Shown here in pieces: positions 50,847-63,740 of a DNA stretch of 64,000 nucleotides. The notes below the pieces were generated by a model, which saw nothing but the letters and a program-made list of their open reading frames with translations, did no database searches and was not told where the DNA came from. The DNA is taken from contig OZ023274.1 of NCBI GenBank assembly GCA_964007475.1, positions 94,807,750 to 94,871,749 of the forward strand, read 5' to 3'. Position 1 is the stretch's first letter. The number at the start of each line of letters is the position of its first letter. Both the position numbers and the translations under genes were made by a program. This DNA comes from Hybos culiciformis. Lineage: Eukaryota > Arthropoda > Insecta > Diptera > Hybotidae.

Positions 50847-50954
50847 ATATAATATTGGTTATTAAGAAAAATAAAAAATAGTAGGTAAGTGAGAACCTAC
50901 CTTTTTAACATAATTACATAACATACTTTTGGATTTTGGTTTATCCACTTCCAT

Positions 50955-51559
50955 ATTATTGCACTGGCTTTGGCTGGTTACTATACTAGTTTAACAGACT
51001 GCTTAATAATTCAGTTCAATTTTCAATCTCACTCAATCAATATTCAGTTCAAAGTTCAACTCAAAATCAAAGTTCAGGTATCTCCAAATAAATTTATACT
51101 CTCTACACACTTCGACTTGAATTGAAGAATTTTGCATTCCTTAAAAAAAAATAAGAAAATTTCAAAGAGATTTTCTTCTTTTTTTTTACTTAATTTTAAT
51201 ATTAATATTATTTATTTAAAATTTATTATTCTTCTTTTCAGCTTTTTCACTTCGCAACCTAGTTTTTGAGATTCATGTTTCAGTTTCACATACAGTTCAT
51301 CTGAGTTTTTTTTGTTTTTTGTGAAACCATATCCGGCAACACTTCATTAATAATAAACTCAAATTTGGTTGTCACGAATTGTCAAAAATAAAATAAATTT
51401 TTTTTGTTTCAAATACACTGAACAGAGACCGACACGAGGAGGATCTTTGTTTTACTTGTTTTAATTTAATTTCATTTTTGTTTTGAATAAAATTAATTAA
51501 ATTAAAATAAAATATTTTTTTTCTAAAAATAAAATCAATTGGAAAAATTAAAATAAGTA
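50955..51559. promoter_or_regulatory. Shared divergent 5' region of copy B and CCT5
   Basis: About 600 bp separate the minus-strand ATG of copy B (50954) from the plus-strand CCT5 ATG (51560). No gene lies between them, so both promoters must fit here. No TATA box was assigned. The open frame at 51372-51584 overlaps the CCT5 start on the opposite strand and is a chance frame. Confidence 0.4.
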
Positions 51560-54085
51560 ATGGCATTCCCCGGAACAATTGCATTCGATGAATACGGTCG
51601 ACCGTTCATAATTTTACGAGATCAAGACAAACAGAAACGTCTGAGCGGAATTGAAGCTATTAAGGTGAAAATTTTGTGAATATGAAAATAAATTTTAACT
51701 TATTAGCTTATTAGCTTTTAATTAAAAAATATTTAAAAAAATTATTATTTGAAAATGCAGAGAAAAATTCCAATTACAACCCAGATGTTCTCAGCAGCAC
51801 AGTTTGGTCTTCTAGAATTTTCTACCGAACATTAAATTGGTTTTGATTCGCCCAAATTTCCCCGGTTATTAATTTTTTTTTGTTAAAATAAAAATCAAAA
51901 ATAAATTTTTATTTATAATTTTTAATTTTAAATTCGCAAAATCTATTTGAAAACAAAATTTTGAAATTTTTCCGAATTTTCAATATATCGGTTCTAACCT
52001 TAAAACAAAAAAACAAGTGATGAGAAAAATCGGTATGAAAAAATTCATCCCATGACTAATAGCAAAAGAAAAAAGAACTAAATTGAACCCACAGTAAAAA
52101 TTTATAATTTAAGGTCGCAGAACTTTTTTAATTTGAACAAATTTCCAAAATCTTAAAACAATTTTTGTAGGCACCTTTATAATACCATAGAAAATTTTGA
52201 ATCATGCTCTGGGAACGTTGAAATATACTGTGACCATTTTTCACAAATACGTACATATGTGACCTACCCTCTTCATTCTATTTCGAATATTGTTTAACAT
52301 TAGTGAGAACGGATATAAGACAGTAATAAAATACCTACTCCTACATGTTATAGGTTACTTGCCAAGGAACCTACCTACAAACTTATTTTATTCGTTTTAA
52401 ATTGTATTTCTTTAAATTTATTTTTAGACCCATATTTTGGCGGCAAAAGCAATTGCACATACTTTAAAAACTTCATTGGGCCCAAAGGGTTTGGATAAAA
52501 TGATGGTAAGCAGTGATGGCGAAGTTACTGTGACAAATGATGGTGCTACAATTATGAAATTAATGGAAGTTGAACATGAAATTGGTAAACTAATGGTTCA
52601 ATTGTCACAGTCACAAGATGATGAAATCGGCGATGGAACAACCGGTGTTGTTGTGCTTGCTGGAGCTTTACTTGAACAAGCTGAATCATTGCTTGATCGA
52701 GGAATTCATCCAATTCGTATTGCAGATGGTTTCGAATTAGCAGCTCAATGTGCTGCTAAACATTTGGATTCAATTGCTGAACCATTTCCAATAGATGCTA
52801 ATAATAAGGAACCACTTATTCGTGTTGCAATGACTACATTGGGTAGTAAAATTATTAATAAATGTCATCGACAAATGGCTGAAATTGCAGTCGATGCTGT
52901 TTTAACAGTGGCCGATTTAGAGAAAAAAGATGTTAATTTTGAATTAATTAAAACTGAAATAAAAGTTGGAGGTCGAATGGAAGACTCATGTTTGGTAAAA
53001 GGAGTTGTCTTGGATAAGACAATGAGTCATGCTCAAATGCCAAAGGAGTTGAAAGATGTAAAATTAGCTATTTTAACTTGCCCATTTGAACCACCAAAAC
53101 CAAAAACCAAACATAAGTTGGATGTCACTTCAGCCGAAGACTATAAAGCATTGCGTCAATATGAACAAGAAAAATTTACTGAAATGGTAAGACAAGTAAA
53201 AGACGCTGGTGCAACATTAGCAATTTGTCAATGGGGCTTTGATGATGAAGCAAACCATTTGTTATTACAACACAATTTACCGGCTGTTCGTTGGGTTGGG
53301 GGTCCCGAAATTGAATTGATTGCAATTGCCACAGGAGGACGTATCGTACCTCGTTTTGAAGAGCTAAGTCTTGAAAAATTGGGAAAAGCTGGTCTTGTTA
53401 GAGAAATATGTAATTTTTTTTATTTGAATTTATTTTTTCTAAATTATTAAATTTTAATTATATTTCTTAAATCTTAGCATTTGGTACATCTAAAGATAAA
53501 ATGATGGTAATTGAAGAATGCCTAAACTCAAAAGCTGTAACCATTTTATTACGAGGAGGAAACGTAATGATTACAGCTGAAGCAAAACGTTCTATCCATG
53601 ATGCCCTTTGTGTGGTCCGCTCCTTGATTCGCGTAAATACTTTTATTTGAAATAATTTTCATTTATAAATGTCTCAATTATTAAAATACTTTAATTTGTA
53701 TTTACAGGACTCCCGTGTTGTTTATGGTGGCGGTGCTGCTGAAATCAGTTGTGCATTGGCTGTTGCCAAAGAAGCTGATCAACTTTCAACATTGGAACAG
53801 TATGCTTTTCGTTCATTTAGTTTTGCTTTGGAAAATATTCCATTAGCTTTGTCAGAAAATAGTGGTTTGCCTCCAATTGAAACATTATCTGAATTGAAAT
53901 CTCGGCAAGTAGCAGAATCAAATCCATGCTTAGGTGTCGACTGCATGTTAACCGGAAATGCAGATATGAAGGAACATCATGTCGTTGAATCGTTAAATTC
54001 AAAGAAACAACAGATTATTTTAGCCACTCAATTGGTTAAAATGATTTTAAAAATTGATGACGTTAGATCACAACATGATGGATAA
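51560..54085 (+). CDS. CCT5: T-complex protein 1 subunit epsilon (CCT5), cytosolic chaperonin
   Basis: Exons 51560..51664, 52428..53409, 53478..53632 and 53710 (53708)..54085 give 1620 bases, 539 residues when the last exon starts at 53708 (GAC of [10 protein letters not shown]). This matches the family length. The start is [16 protein letters not shown]. The group II chaperonin ATP-site motifs are present: [10 protein letters not shown] (about residue 52), [20 protein letters not shown] (about 103-114, catalytic Asp in GDGTT), and [12 protein letters not shown] near the C-terminal equatorial domain. The apical domain is in the middle ([18 protein letters not shown]). CCT5 is one of eight subunits of the TRiC ring that folds actin and tubulin in the cytosol. 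A 763-base first intron separates the first 35 codons from the rest. It is transcribed away from copy B. Confidence 0.97.
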
Positions 54086-54293
54086 AATTAAAAATGATCA
54101 AATTATGATCATGATTGCATGATCATCACAATATTAACAAGTGCGAAAGAAATACACAATTTTCTTATTACGTATTCTGTTAATTCATTGCAAGTCATTA
54201 TTTTGATTTTTTTTTTAATTCGATTATTTTTTCCTAGATTTATAATTTATCTAAGCTTCATTTTTTAAATGTAACATTATATCTTTTTTCTAC

Positions 54294-54299
54294 AATAAA
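54294..54299 (+). promoter_or_regulatory. Candidate poly(A) signal of CCT5
   Basis: AATAAA lies about 210 bases after the CCT5 stop codon; another close match follows near 54313. Confidence 0.4.
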
Positions 54300-54604
54300 T
54301 CACTAATGTTCACTAATAAAACTTAAAAAAAAAAGATTGTTTTTCTTTCTAGTAAAGATTCAAAACTTTTGCAGAGAAAATAATTATATTAGTAAAAAAC
54401 ATTTAATTATTTATAGAATCAAAGTTTCATTAAATGTTAGTGCGAAATGCAATAATGAAAAATATACCAAGTAAAAATTTTAGAATTAAAAAAATTTTAA
54501 GGAGACAACGGCCATACCTTTTGATTTTTAGATACACTATTTTATATTTTAATTTCGCAAAAATAAAATAAAAAATAAATAATATTATTTGTTGAAATTT
54601 TTTA

Positions 54605-57093
54605 TTATCTTATAAAAGATTTTGTTTCCTTCTTAATATTAAAAACGAACCTAACTACCGTATTATTTACAGATTTTATTTGATTATTTCTAATTTTCTT
54701 GAGAGCAGTTATCATTAAATATAATCCTATTGCGAATAATATCAAGCTTATTACAAATTGGCCAATTGGTAAGATTTCAGTGAAAATAAACATCAATACT
54801 TCGATGGTAAAAGTTTCTTTCTCCATATACTAAATAAGTAGAAAAAAAGAACTATATAGTAAAATTATTAACAATATATTGGAGAATAATTCTGGATTTT
54901 TGATTACTGGAAAGGTATTTTTGTTTTTAAAATATTAATTAACTTACATAATCCATCCACATTTGAGGTATAAACATATCACTAAATTTTTGTATGTCTT
55001 CATGAAATCCATTAAGTTTTGGTATGTAATAATTAGATTGGAATTTTCCACTTTGCTTTAATGGAACACCAGTTGTTGGTTCAATTATCATATAAGACTC
55101 ATGCTGATCTCTTTGTGGCTGAATTCCTTCATAATGTTTCAACATAAATGTGTGATTATAACCGTAAAAATGAGGTGGGGATAGCGTTATTGGTAAGTCT
55201 AAAACCAAATAAAAATTGCCTAGAAATAATTTTCATTAAAAATATTATAAATAGATTACCAGAATAACACTTTGAAACATCCAAAATACCGTTTGGATAA
55301 AGTTTATTTCCGAAACCTTTAAAGCAATCTGTTTTCAAATTTTTTTGTCGTGCAAAAGCATCTTCTTTCATAACGTATCGATATCCATGCAATGAACCTA
55401 CTTGTTCTCTAGATTCATAAACAAATGAAAAAGGTTTACAACTTGATCGCCGAAAAACATCAATTATTGAATTTTCATCAATGTAACATGGAAAAAGAGA
55501 ACCATCACTTGCACCTTCAAGATCGGCTTTGCAATCACCATTTTCAGGATAAAAATTTTCTAAATATTTCCGACCATTAACAGTATTAATTTTAAAGAAA
55601 TTTTTCAGACCATGTTTCTTCCCTATTTTGACATTGATAACAGAGCCTTCTGGAAGATAAGTCTGCAAGATAAAGAAAAACTTGCATTCAATTCTGTTGA
55701 CTCCAGACAGGGCGTCAATTGAAATATTTGTAAAATATAGTCAATTGAAATATTTGTAAAATATAATAAATATGTTTGCTTAATTTAACAAACAACAAAT
55801 TTTTACCTACATTTGCTAAAATTCCTGAATTATTTATGGGCACCAATATCTTTGAAAAATGTTTATCCAATTTTTTTACTATCGGTGTAGTTAAGTTCCA
55901 AAAATATTCTTCAATAGTTGGATTTAAAAATATTTTATCTTCAGCTGATCTTAATGTCCTGAATATAATTTTTGATATAAAATTATTTAATAAGGAATGG
56001 CTTTGAATAAAGCCGGCACCAGCAATTAATGGAACATTAGGTATTATTATTCGTTTTTTTAAGATATCCGGCTCATTATAGTCAGGCCTATATTTAATTG
56101 ACAAATTCATTGTGTATGTCATTGTTGAATTCTCTTTTATTCGAATAATATTTGAGTAATTCCGAATTTCTTGATAAATAATAGGACCAATTTCTTCTAT
56201 TTTCATTTTGTCATCTTTTCCGTTTAAAAAATTTTCTGAGTTAGTGACATTGAACACATAAACTTTTAGTAGAACTTCTGGTTCTGGATTTACCCAAAGT
56301 TCAAAAAATGGTAAACCACTTCGCATATTTAATCGTTCCATCATTATCAAATCAAATGGTTTAAAAATTAATGTTATTATACTTAAAAATATTAATAAGA
56401 TTGCAAATTGGATAATGAAAAAGTTGTCTGAAAAAAAAAAAAAAAAAAAATGGGCTTGCGATTTATTATTTTGAATTATAATTTTCAATCTAATAAGATA
56501 AGAAATATATAATTGTACAGATTATCTTTACAGGATTTATTGATATAGCAATATTTCAATGGAAAAATGAAATACTTAATAACACCTAATAATTTAAAAT
56601 GTAAACGTTAATGGCTTTTAAGCAAAAGCTTATACTTTTATTTATTGCGATTATGTTTAAAAGTCGTACACATAAATTTCCGTAGTCATTACATTTTAAT
56701 AACTTTATTTAATATGTTTATTTAAAAAAAAAGAAACACATTTTAATTACATAAATTCTTCTATATATAAATTATTACATAAGAAATAAGATTATAAACA
56801 TCAATTACAAGAATTTTATTTCTAGTTCTTATTCAAAATAAAAATCTAGGTCTAGGTGTAAGAGAACCCAAATGACTCCTTTTTTTTTAACTCCCAATTT
56901 TGAAGTTTATGAAATAAAATTTTATAAATTTGGAAATAATAACCCATATTATACTACTTAAACAGTCAAATTCATAATAAAGTAAAATAATGAAATAATT
57001 AAAGGTTATTATAGGGAATATTAGTTAAAATAAAGTTAAATAATTAATCTTACCGTAAGATGTCAGTAAGATGTATAAAATTAATAATAACAT
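54605..57093 (-). CDS. CD36-family scavenger receptor / SNMP-like membrane glycoprotein
   Basis: Minus-strand exons 57054..57093 (tentative), 55811..56427, 55260..55662, 54948..55198 and 54605..54829 give 1536 bases, 511 residues. The phases agree and the length is typical of the family. The tentative 40-base first exon encodes MLLLILYILLTSY and ends in a strong donor (G|gtaaga). The first membrane segment is FFIIQFAILLIFLSIITLIF. The ectodomain shows RSGLPFFELWVNP, EIGPIIYQE and the family's Cys set (GDCKADLEGASDGSLFPCY, SSCKPFSF, DCFKGFG, ILDVSKC), with several N-glycosylation sites (NVT, NST, NLS, NLT). The second membrane segment (GQFVISLILFAIGLYLMITAL) is followed by a basic tail. At 55811 I chose the donor AAT|gtaggt over the overlapping one at 55806, because it keeps the frame into TYLPEGSV and the normal spacing. 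Such receptors bind lipids or lipoproteins; the subgroup (SNMP, emp, crq) is not clear. Confidence 0.88.
55714..55765. repeat. 26-bp tandem duplication in a CD36-family intron
   Basis: Two perfect consecutive units start at 55714 and 55740 (gtcaattgaaatatttgtaa and six more bases). Confidence 0.85.
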
Positions 57094-57709
57094 AAACAAA
57101 TCTTAGAATTTCAGAAGTATAATAAATAAAACCAGGTTTCTGACTTAAGTCTTTTGTTTTCAAAAATTAATTTTTTATGCATGAATGTATGTTTATTACT
57201 TTTTATTATTTTTATATTATTCAACTTTTATTAAAACAATTTATTTTTCTTAAAAGTCATTGCTAAATAATGACATTCATTATACATTTTATTTAGAGAT
57301 ATCATCAAATTATATAGAATAAATAAAAATAAACCGCAAGATGCAAGTGTAATAAAATTTATAACTGATTTATGTTTTTTTGTTTTTTTTTTTTTTTAAA
57401 TAAACTAACATTAATGTGTGATACACTATATTGATATTTGAATTTAGGGTAAATGAAATTTATTCAAAAATAGCTAAAATTATACAGTCCAATATTTGGT
57501 TTCAACATTAAATGTCAAAGGCCATAAGATATTAAATTAAACTACATTTTAATATTTATTAAAAGCTTATTTAATAGGTACTAAAGCAAAGAGTTTTATA
57601 ATGCATAAGAAAATTGGTGTAAAATTCTAAAAACTATTGTGCTTTAGAAGTTATAGTTTATTGTTTTGGAATTTTTGCAATTGCAATTATGGCGAAAAAA
57701 AATCTTAAC

Positions 57710-57940
57710 TTATCTAAAAATCTTAAATAATTTCTTACAAAAAGCGTCACATTTTGATTTTTTCTTGAACTCAGAAGTTTTATTATTTGTGTGTTGTTCG
57801 TGTTCCGTACTGCTAATGTTTATTGATTTATCTTTATTATTATTGGTATTAATTAATTTTTGTTCACTTGCCAAATTATCATTTAAGTTCTTTTCATAAT
57901 TTAATTTGGTTTTCTGATTTTTTAACTTAAATTTGAACAT
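57710..57940 (-). CDS. Possible small Lys/Asn-rich protein or exon (76 codons)
   Basis: An ATG-initiated frame on the minus strand runs 76 codons to a stop. It is rich in Lys and Asn, with a less AT-biased middle (SSTEHEQHTNNKTSEF) and a basic C-terminus with two Cys (KKSKCDAFCKKLFKIF). No family is recognised. Chance frames of this length occur elsewhere in the window, so this is weak. It is noted because its composition is less run-like than the others. Confidence 0.2.
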   Translation of the reverse strand: MFKFKLKNQKTKLNYEKNLNDNLASEQKLINTNNNKDKSINISSTEHEQHTNNKTSEFKKKSKCDAFCKKLFKIFR

Positions 57941-59791
57941 TTCTAATTAAATTTTTATATATAATATATTTCTATATTTTTTTTATTTTATTTAAAACAT
58001 TCAAAATATTCTTTAGATTTATTTTTAATATATTTTTTTGTACAGTTTATATTATTTTATGACCGCAAACAAAGCTCTAGCTAGTAGCTTGTAATTTTTT
58101 CCTATATTAAATATCGGATTACAAACAAAAAAAAATTAATTATGATATTGTTTTATGTCACGTTGCAATGTACATAGTTTTTATGTACTGTATGCAAGAC
58201 AAATAATTTATGAATTGATTTATATAATTTTATTTTACATATGAAGTTGAAAATTTTATTCTTTATATATTTACTATATAATTTCCAGATTAAGTGCTTA
58301 GTTTTCTCTATTTACAAAAGAATATTAGGTACTTCAATAAATTTTTTTTTTTATCAATTCGGAATAGGTAATTTATATAACCAGATTACTGGCAAAATAT
58401 TTTGACGCTAGTTCATCAAGGTGTGATGATAATCCAAACTGAATAAAATACCACATACGTCCAATGTAATATTAATTATCAATTTCAACGTCGGTGTCTT
58501 GGATAACAGGTTTAGTATGAATTTAACCTTAATTAAATATTTGACAGGCTAGAGAAAATAAGCATCTTTCGACAGGCAAGGATATTTGATTAAATCACTT
58601 GATTAAACTATTTCTGAACACCTATCTGATTAATTAAATAAATACATAGTATACTTCGTAGAGTAAAAATTTTTGACAATAACTACGGTAATAGAACTAA
58701 TATATTTGAAATACGGTTTTCGTTTTAAAATAAAATTTCTGTGATGCTTTTTTGGGAGAAAATAAACCCAATAGAAGTATCACGAAGTTCTGGATTTCAA
58801 TTGGTTTGTAATGCAATTTTTTTTTTTGTAAATTTCCAAATAAACAATTCAAAATAGTCAAAGTAAATTAACTTTGAGAAAAATATTAAGTATAAAATAA
58901 AAATAAGCTTCGATAATAAAATAAAATTATGACAACACCATGATGAGTAAAGCTTTTATTTTGAATCCTTAAATATATCCTTGAAATTTTTTTTTCTAAA
59001 CTAAATACCGTTATATTTTGAACGTTAATCAAAATTTATAAATATTATATATTTTTTAATTTAAAATTAATATGTATATTATATTTTAGATTTTATTTAT
59101 ATATTATTTTAGTTATATTGTTCAATAATCAACCGATCTATTTGAAATCTTTAGAGAGAATAAAATTTTCTAAATTAAGAATAAGAATTTCGTTATATTA
59201 TTTAGCTTTTATTTACCTTGCATTTGAGAAAATAATAAAATAATAATATTAATAAAAAAAAAAATAAAAAAAAATTATAGTATAATATGCATTTTATTTT
59301 TTAACTGATAAAATTTCTAAATACTAGGTAAAAATAAAAAATAAGTAAAAATATGCATTTCGTTCGATATTAAATATTTTTTAAAATAATAATTACATGT
59401 TATATTACATATTAGATATATATTTTTAAATATTTTATTTAATTCGAAAGGGAAAATAAAATATTAATTTTTTTGTACTATATTTTCAATACTTTCATTG
59501 GAATCTTGTTTACGTCCTTTATTTTCAATGATGTATTGAATTTAATTGAATATTATGATAGTGTATAGCAATTAAATTCTATTTTATTTTAACAGACTTT
59601 ATGTAATAGGTTCTTAGAAAAGTAACCAATAATATCGATTAAAATTCATTATTGTCATTGTGATAATATTCTAACTCAAATAAACATTTATAAAAGAATA
59701 TAGAACTCGTTATTGAGAAATATTGGTTAGTTTTTCATTATAGTTCATCTTTCAAAAATATAGCAGAACCTAATTGAGAATTAAGTTTCAT

Positions 59792-59836
59792 CATAGATTA
59801 AGAATACAGACAATCTATGTATATTCTTAATCTATG
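59792..59836. mobile_element. 45-bp palindromic MITE remnant
   Basis: CATAGATTAAGAATA, a 15-base spacer, then its inverse, flanked by the 7-bp direct repeat gtttcat (59785-59791 and 59837-59843). The arms equal the termini of the element at 23677, so this looks like an internally deleted relative. Confidence 0.6.
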
Positions 59837-62800
59837 GTTTCATCTTTTTAAAAAATTAACACAAAATTTATTATTTACATATATATTATACATACCTATG
59901 TGTATGTAATTACATATTAACAAGCTGTCTAAATTTATTATTTTTGATATATATTAAAATATTAAAAATGTTACAGAAACGTTTTAGCCTCCAGAATATA
60001 AATTTATTAAAATGCAAATAGAAACGGAATATTTTCTTTTATAATTTCCGCATTAATTAATGTAAAAAAATACTAATTTATTTGCTTAATTCAATAATAT
60101 ATAGGATAATAATTTTTTTACTTATTTTCAGCTGAGCGATGAGTAATTTAATATTTTTATGTTTTTTTTTTAAATATTATACATAATATTTTAACATGAA
60201 AATCACATTTTTACTTATATTTATTTTCAATTCAAACAGTTTTTAAATTGAAAATTGAAAATAAAATATAAAATATTATGCGGTTATTTCGTTTCTTATT
60301 ATTTAATATTATAAAACTTTAAGCTTTTTTCATACAATTAATATATTTATATATTCAAAAATTTTAATTTTAAGATATTGTTTAAATTCCTTTCTCGAAA
60401 TATATGAAAAATATAGTGTAACATATAAAATTAAAGTTAATTCTATTTTATGTAAAAGCAAAAACAAAATGTATATGGGCAGGTACATTGGTTCTTATAA
60501 TTTTTGTAAAACTTAATCTTTAATGGAAACAAAACAAAAAAATATATACCTACCTAGTAATTTTTTTCAAAAAAAGTTCATTAATTTGTGCATCTGTATT
60601 GATAACGTGTTTTTTTAAATTATTAGCTATTTTGAAATTGCAAAAAAACTAGCTGATGACGGCAGATCGTAAGGTTATCATCACTAATTTATAAAATTAA
60701 TTTCTTTTTTCTTTCTTGTTTTTATTTATTTTTTTCTTTATACTGATTAAATATATTTATAAATCAATCTAAATTATTAATTCATTTATTATTAAACATC
60801 ATTTTAATTGATCATTAAAATAGTTGATGCAATCAATTTAGATTTAGGAGTGTCTGTGCACTGATTTATTAATTTTGCATTTTTTCGAAATTACTTCCTA
60901 TTTAAAGTTTTTTAGGTAATCTAGAAAAAAAAAATTTATAATTTGATACCAAATTCAATTAGACATTAGGAAATATTATCAATATTAAAATAAAATAAAT
61001 CCTCTTCTTATGTTGAAAAATATTTTATTGATATATAATAATTTTCTAATTGAAGTAATTAAAATTGAGGGTTAAGGCCATTAATAACTTTTTTTTTTTA
61101 TTTCAATAAAAACATGAATTATATACATATGTATTTATGACAGAGAAAACTATTGTAGAATATTGTAGAATATTTCTTGATAATTGAACATTTTTTTTTT
61201 TCATTTTCAATTTTTTAATTTTTAAGAAAATGTTCTAGTTCTAGTTCAGTTGAATATCTTTTCCTTTGAATGTCTTGTAGAATTATGTTTTATGTATAAT
61301 GTAGGTTTTATTCATTTTTTTTTCGAAAATAAAGTTCGATAATGAAGTTTTATGCCATTCCTTTTTTTTCGAAACAAAATTATATAACTTTAATTAATTG
61401 AAATTTTTTTAACAATAATTATAAAATTAAATTTTAAGGATAATTCCAAAATTCAATTAAAAACTATTATAAGGATAATATCTATATTTTTAATCTTAAT
61501 CATTTAATTATTACATGATATCCTTGAGAGTAGCCAGGCACGAGACTTATATAGATTATTTTCAAATATATTGATTGTAAAATTTTATTTAAAAAAAAAA
61601 AAATGTATAGGTATATTGTATATATAATGTACCTACCTGCGTTGTAATATTATATAAAAAAAATATTTGATCACATTATTTATAAATTAATCAATCAACA
61701 AGTTTATATATATTATTAATTGTAGCAATTAATATATTTATCGTGATTATAATACATAATAAAAAAAACATAATATAATCTATGAAAAACATCTCAATTT
61801 ACCGTAAATAAAATAAAAAAAAAAACGAAGTTAAGCTAAACTAATTTTTTAGAACATTCACATAACTTTATCCAAAGTTAGAAAATATCTTATGAAATTT
61901 ATTATCTGAGTAAATAAAATTTTATTCAAGTTCAAAGTTATATTAAGAGTTAAGAAATAGTGGTGTAATTCAGTAGGCAGTTATTATAGTAAATAATAAA
62001 TAAATTATAAAAATTAAAAACATTTTAGTTTTCAGTAATAATATTATAGTGAGCTTTTTCATTCATAAAAATCACATCACGAAAAAAGTATATATTATTC
62101 TTAAAATTAATAGAATTTTAAATATATATAAAAAAAAAACATTAAATTGTATATTAACAATATTTTTAATTAAATTTAATATTAATTTGAATACAATTTA
62201 TTTTCTACTAGTGAAGAAAAACCAAATGACCATCAAATCATATAAATCATTACCTAAGTAATTTAACACATTCCAAAAAGAAAAATGAACATACAGAATT
62301 AAAAAAAAAAAAGCTTAATAATTGGGTTAAAAAATTTCCTATAATAATTACCATAATAATAATAATATGAAACAACATAATAAAGTGATTATAAATTAAA
62401 ATAATGAATACTTATTAAGCTACTACGATGTAAGTAAGGATTTCTGCCGCAGTTGTTTATTAATACTTTCATAATTTATTAGAAAAGTAATAAGTAGTTT
62501 ATAGTTTATTAGAATGTCTTATATAAGTGTCGGAAAAAATATTAATATTAATCAATGTTAAATAAATATTTTTCTCTTAAGAAACGAAGATTAAAAAATC
62601 TAAAGTTGTTTTGTTAACACTTGTCCTTTAAAATTTGTTCACCCATTTCGATTGAAACTAAACCACTATGAAGTGATATTCATTCTTACCAACTAAAAAA
62701 ATTTAAAAAAAATATTACAGTATTCATGTTTGAACTAACTATAATTTATTAACTAAATTGAAAGTACTAATAATCAGGATTAAAAATTAATCTATTAGGT

Positions 62801-63740
62801 ATCCAATTTGTTAAAAAAAAAACAGTTTTTTAGCAAAATCAAATTCAACAACATATCAGCCAAATTTTGTTTTTTAAAAATGTTACAAATTTATACCTAT
62901 TTTTATAAAGTAGAGAAGTAGGTTAATGTTAATTAATAATTTAGTTGAATTTTTTTATTAAATATTTAACGTGTTATTAACGTTAATTGATATAAATTAA
63001 AATAATTGGTTTTAAGTTGACTTTCAACAACACAATCTTTGATTAAAAAACAATAAATATACATCAAAAGACTTAAAACAGAAACCTTGACTTTTAAACA
63101 TTTTTAAATTTAAAGTGTATTTGATATTAAGGAAATTTTTCCAATGTAGAATTTACTGTAGATATATTTTAAAGAAATTAATTTAATAAAATATTTAATT
63201 TTATTTACTAGCACAATTAAAACAAAAACATATATGTGGATAATTTTTAAGCAAAAAAAATCTTTTACCGAAATATTAGTGTGACAAACTAAGTAAATGT
63301 ATACAAAATTTTTATTTTAATTTTTTTTAATATACTTATTTGCTTTTCTGTAATATAATTTTGTTGAAAAATTTCCAATTTTTTTTGCAATCATCTCAGT
63401 ATTAAATATGGCTATATTACTGGTTTTTGAGTAAACACAGCAACTATAACCAATTACAAAAGGGAATACATGGAATAAAATATTATATAACTATAATAAA
63501 AAATTCAACTTAAAACCTGAAAATCGAATATTCAATTGAATATTCAAATAGGAGATGAAGAATAAACAAAAACGCTTTTCCTTTAACATTAACATAAAAA
63601 AATCTATTTTAGTTGTTCTGGTACTTTTAAATAAAATACATTAATACATTATTAGATTAACAAAAATAAATAAATTAATTTATTTCAATAATAATGTAAC
63701 TACAACCTACATATAATAATTATAATGAAGTCATCTCACT

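Larger units (their letters stand above)
45727..50954 (-). pseudogene. Copy B of the helical-repeat-like protein gene, frameshifted in exon 3
   Basis: Minus-strand exons parallel copy A: 50927..50954, 48510..49541, 47028..48302 and 45727..46965. Splice sites and phases are kept. In the third exon (47028..48302) the frame breaks near 47545. Compared with copy A, two bases are missing after the TGG codon, giving an immediate TGA (47542-47544); the rest of the exon is open in another frame (SSWIGRFNHLNK before, DKLNKLFAEQD after). The last exon (1239 bases) is nearly identical to copy A, as is about 0.55 kb of the second exon, while the third exon has diverged strongly. Either it is a recent pseudogene making at most about a 600-residue truncated protein, or the base call is wrong; I cannot tell which. 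Its 28-base first exon faces CCT5 across about 600 bp. Confidence 0.7.
57094..63740. other. Long AT-rich intergenic stretch, no secure gene
   Basis: About 6.6 kb of extreme AT content without a splice-supported gene or RNA gene. It contains a 45-bp palindrome at 59792 and one Lys/Asn-rich minus-strand open frame at 57710-57940. The 5' UTR and promoter of the CD36-family gene, and the 3' UTR of the gene at 63741, probably lie here. Confidence 0.4.

Noticed and set aside
55776..56006. 76-codon plus-strand frame
   Set aside because: Antisense to the CD36-family exon; no independent support.
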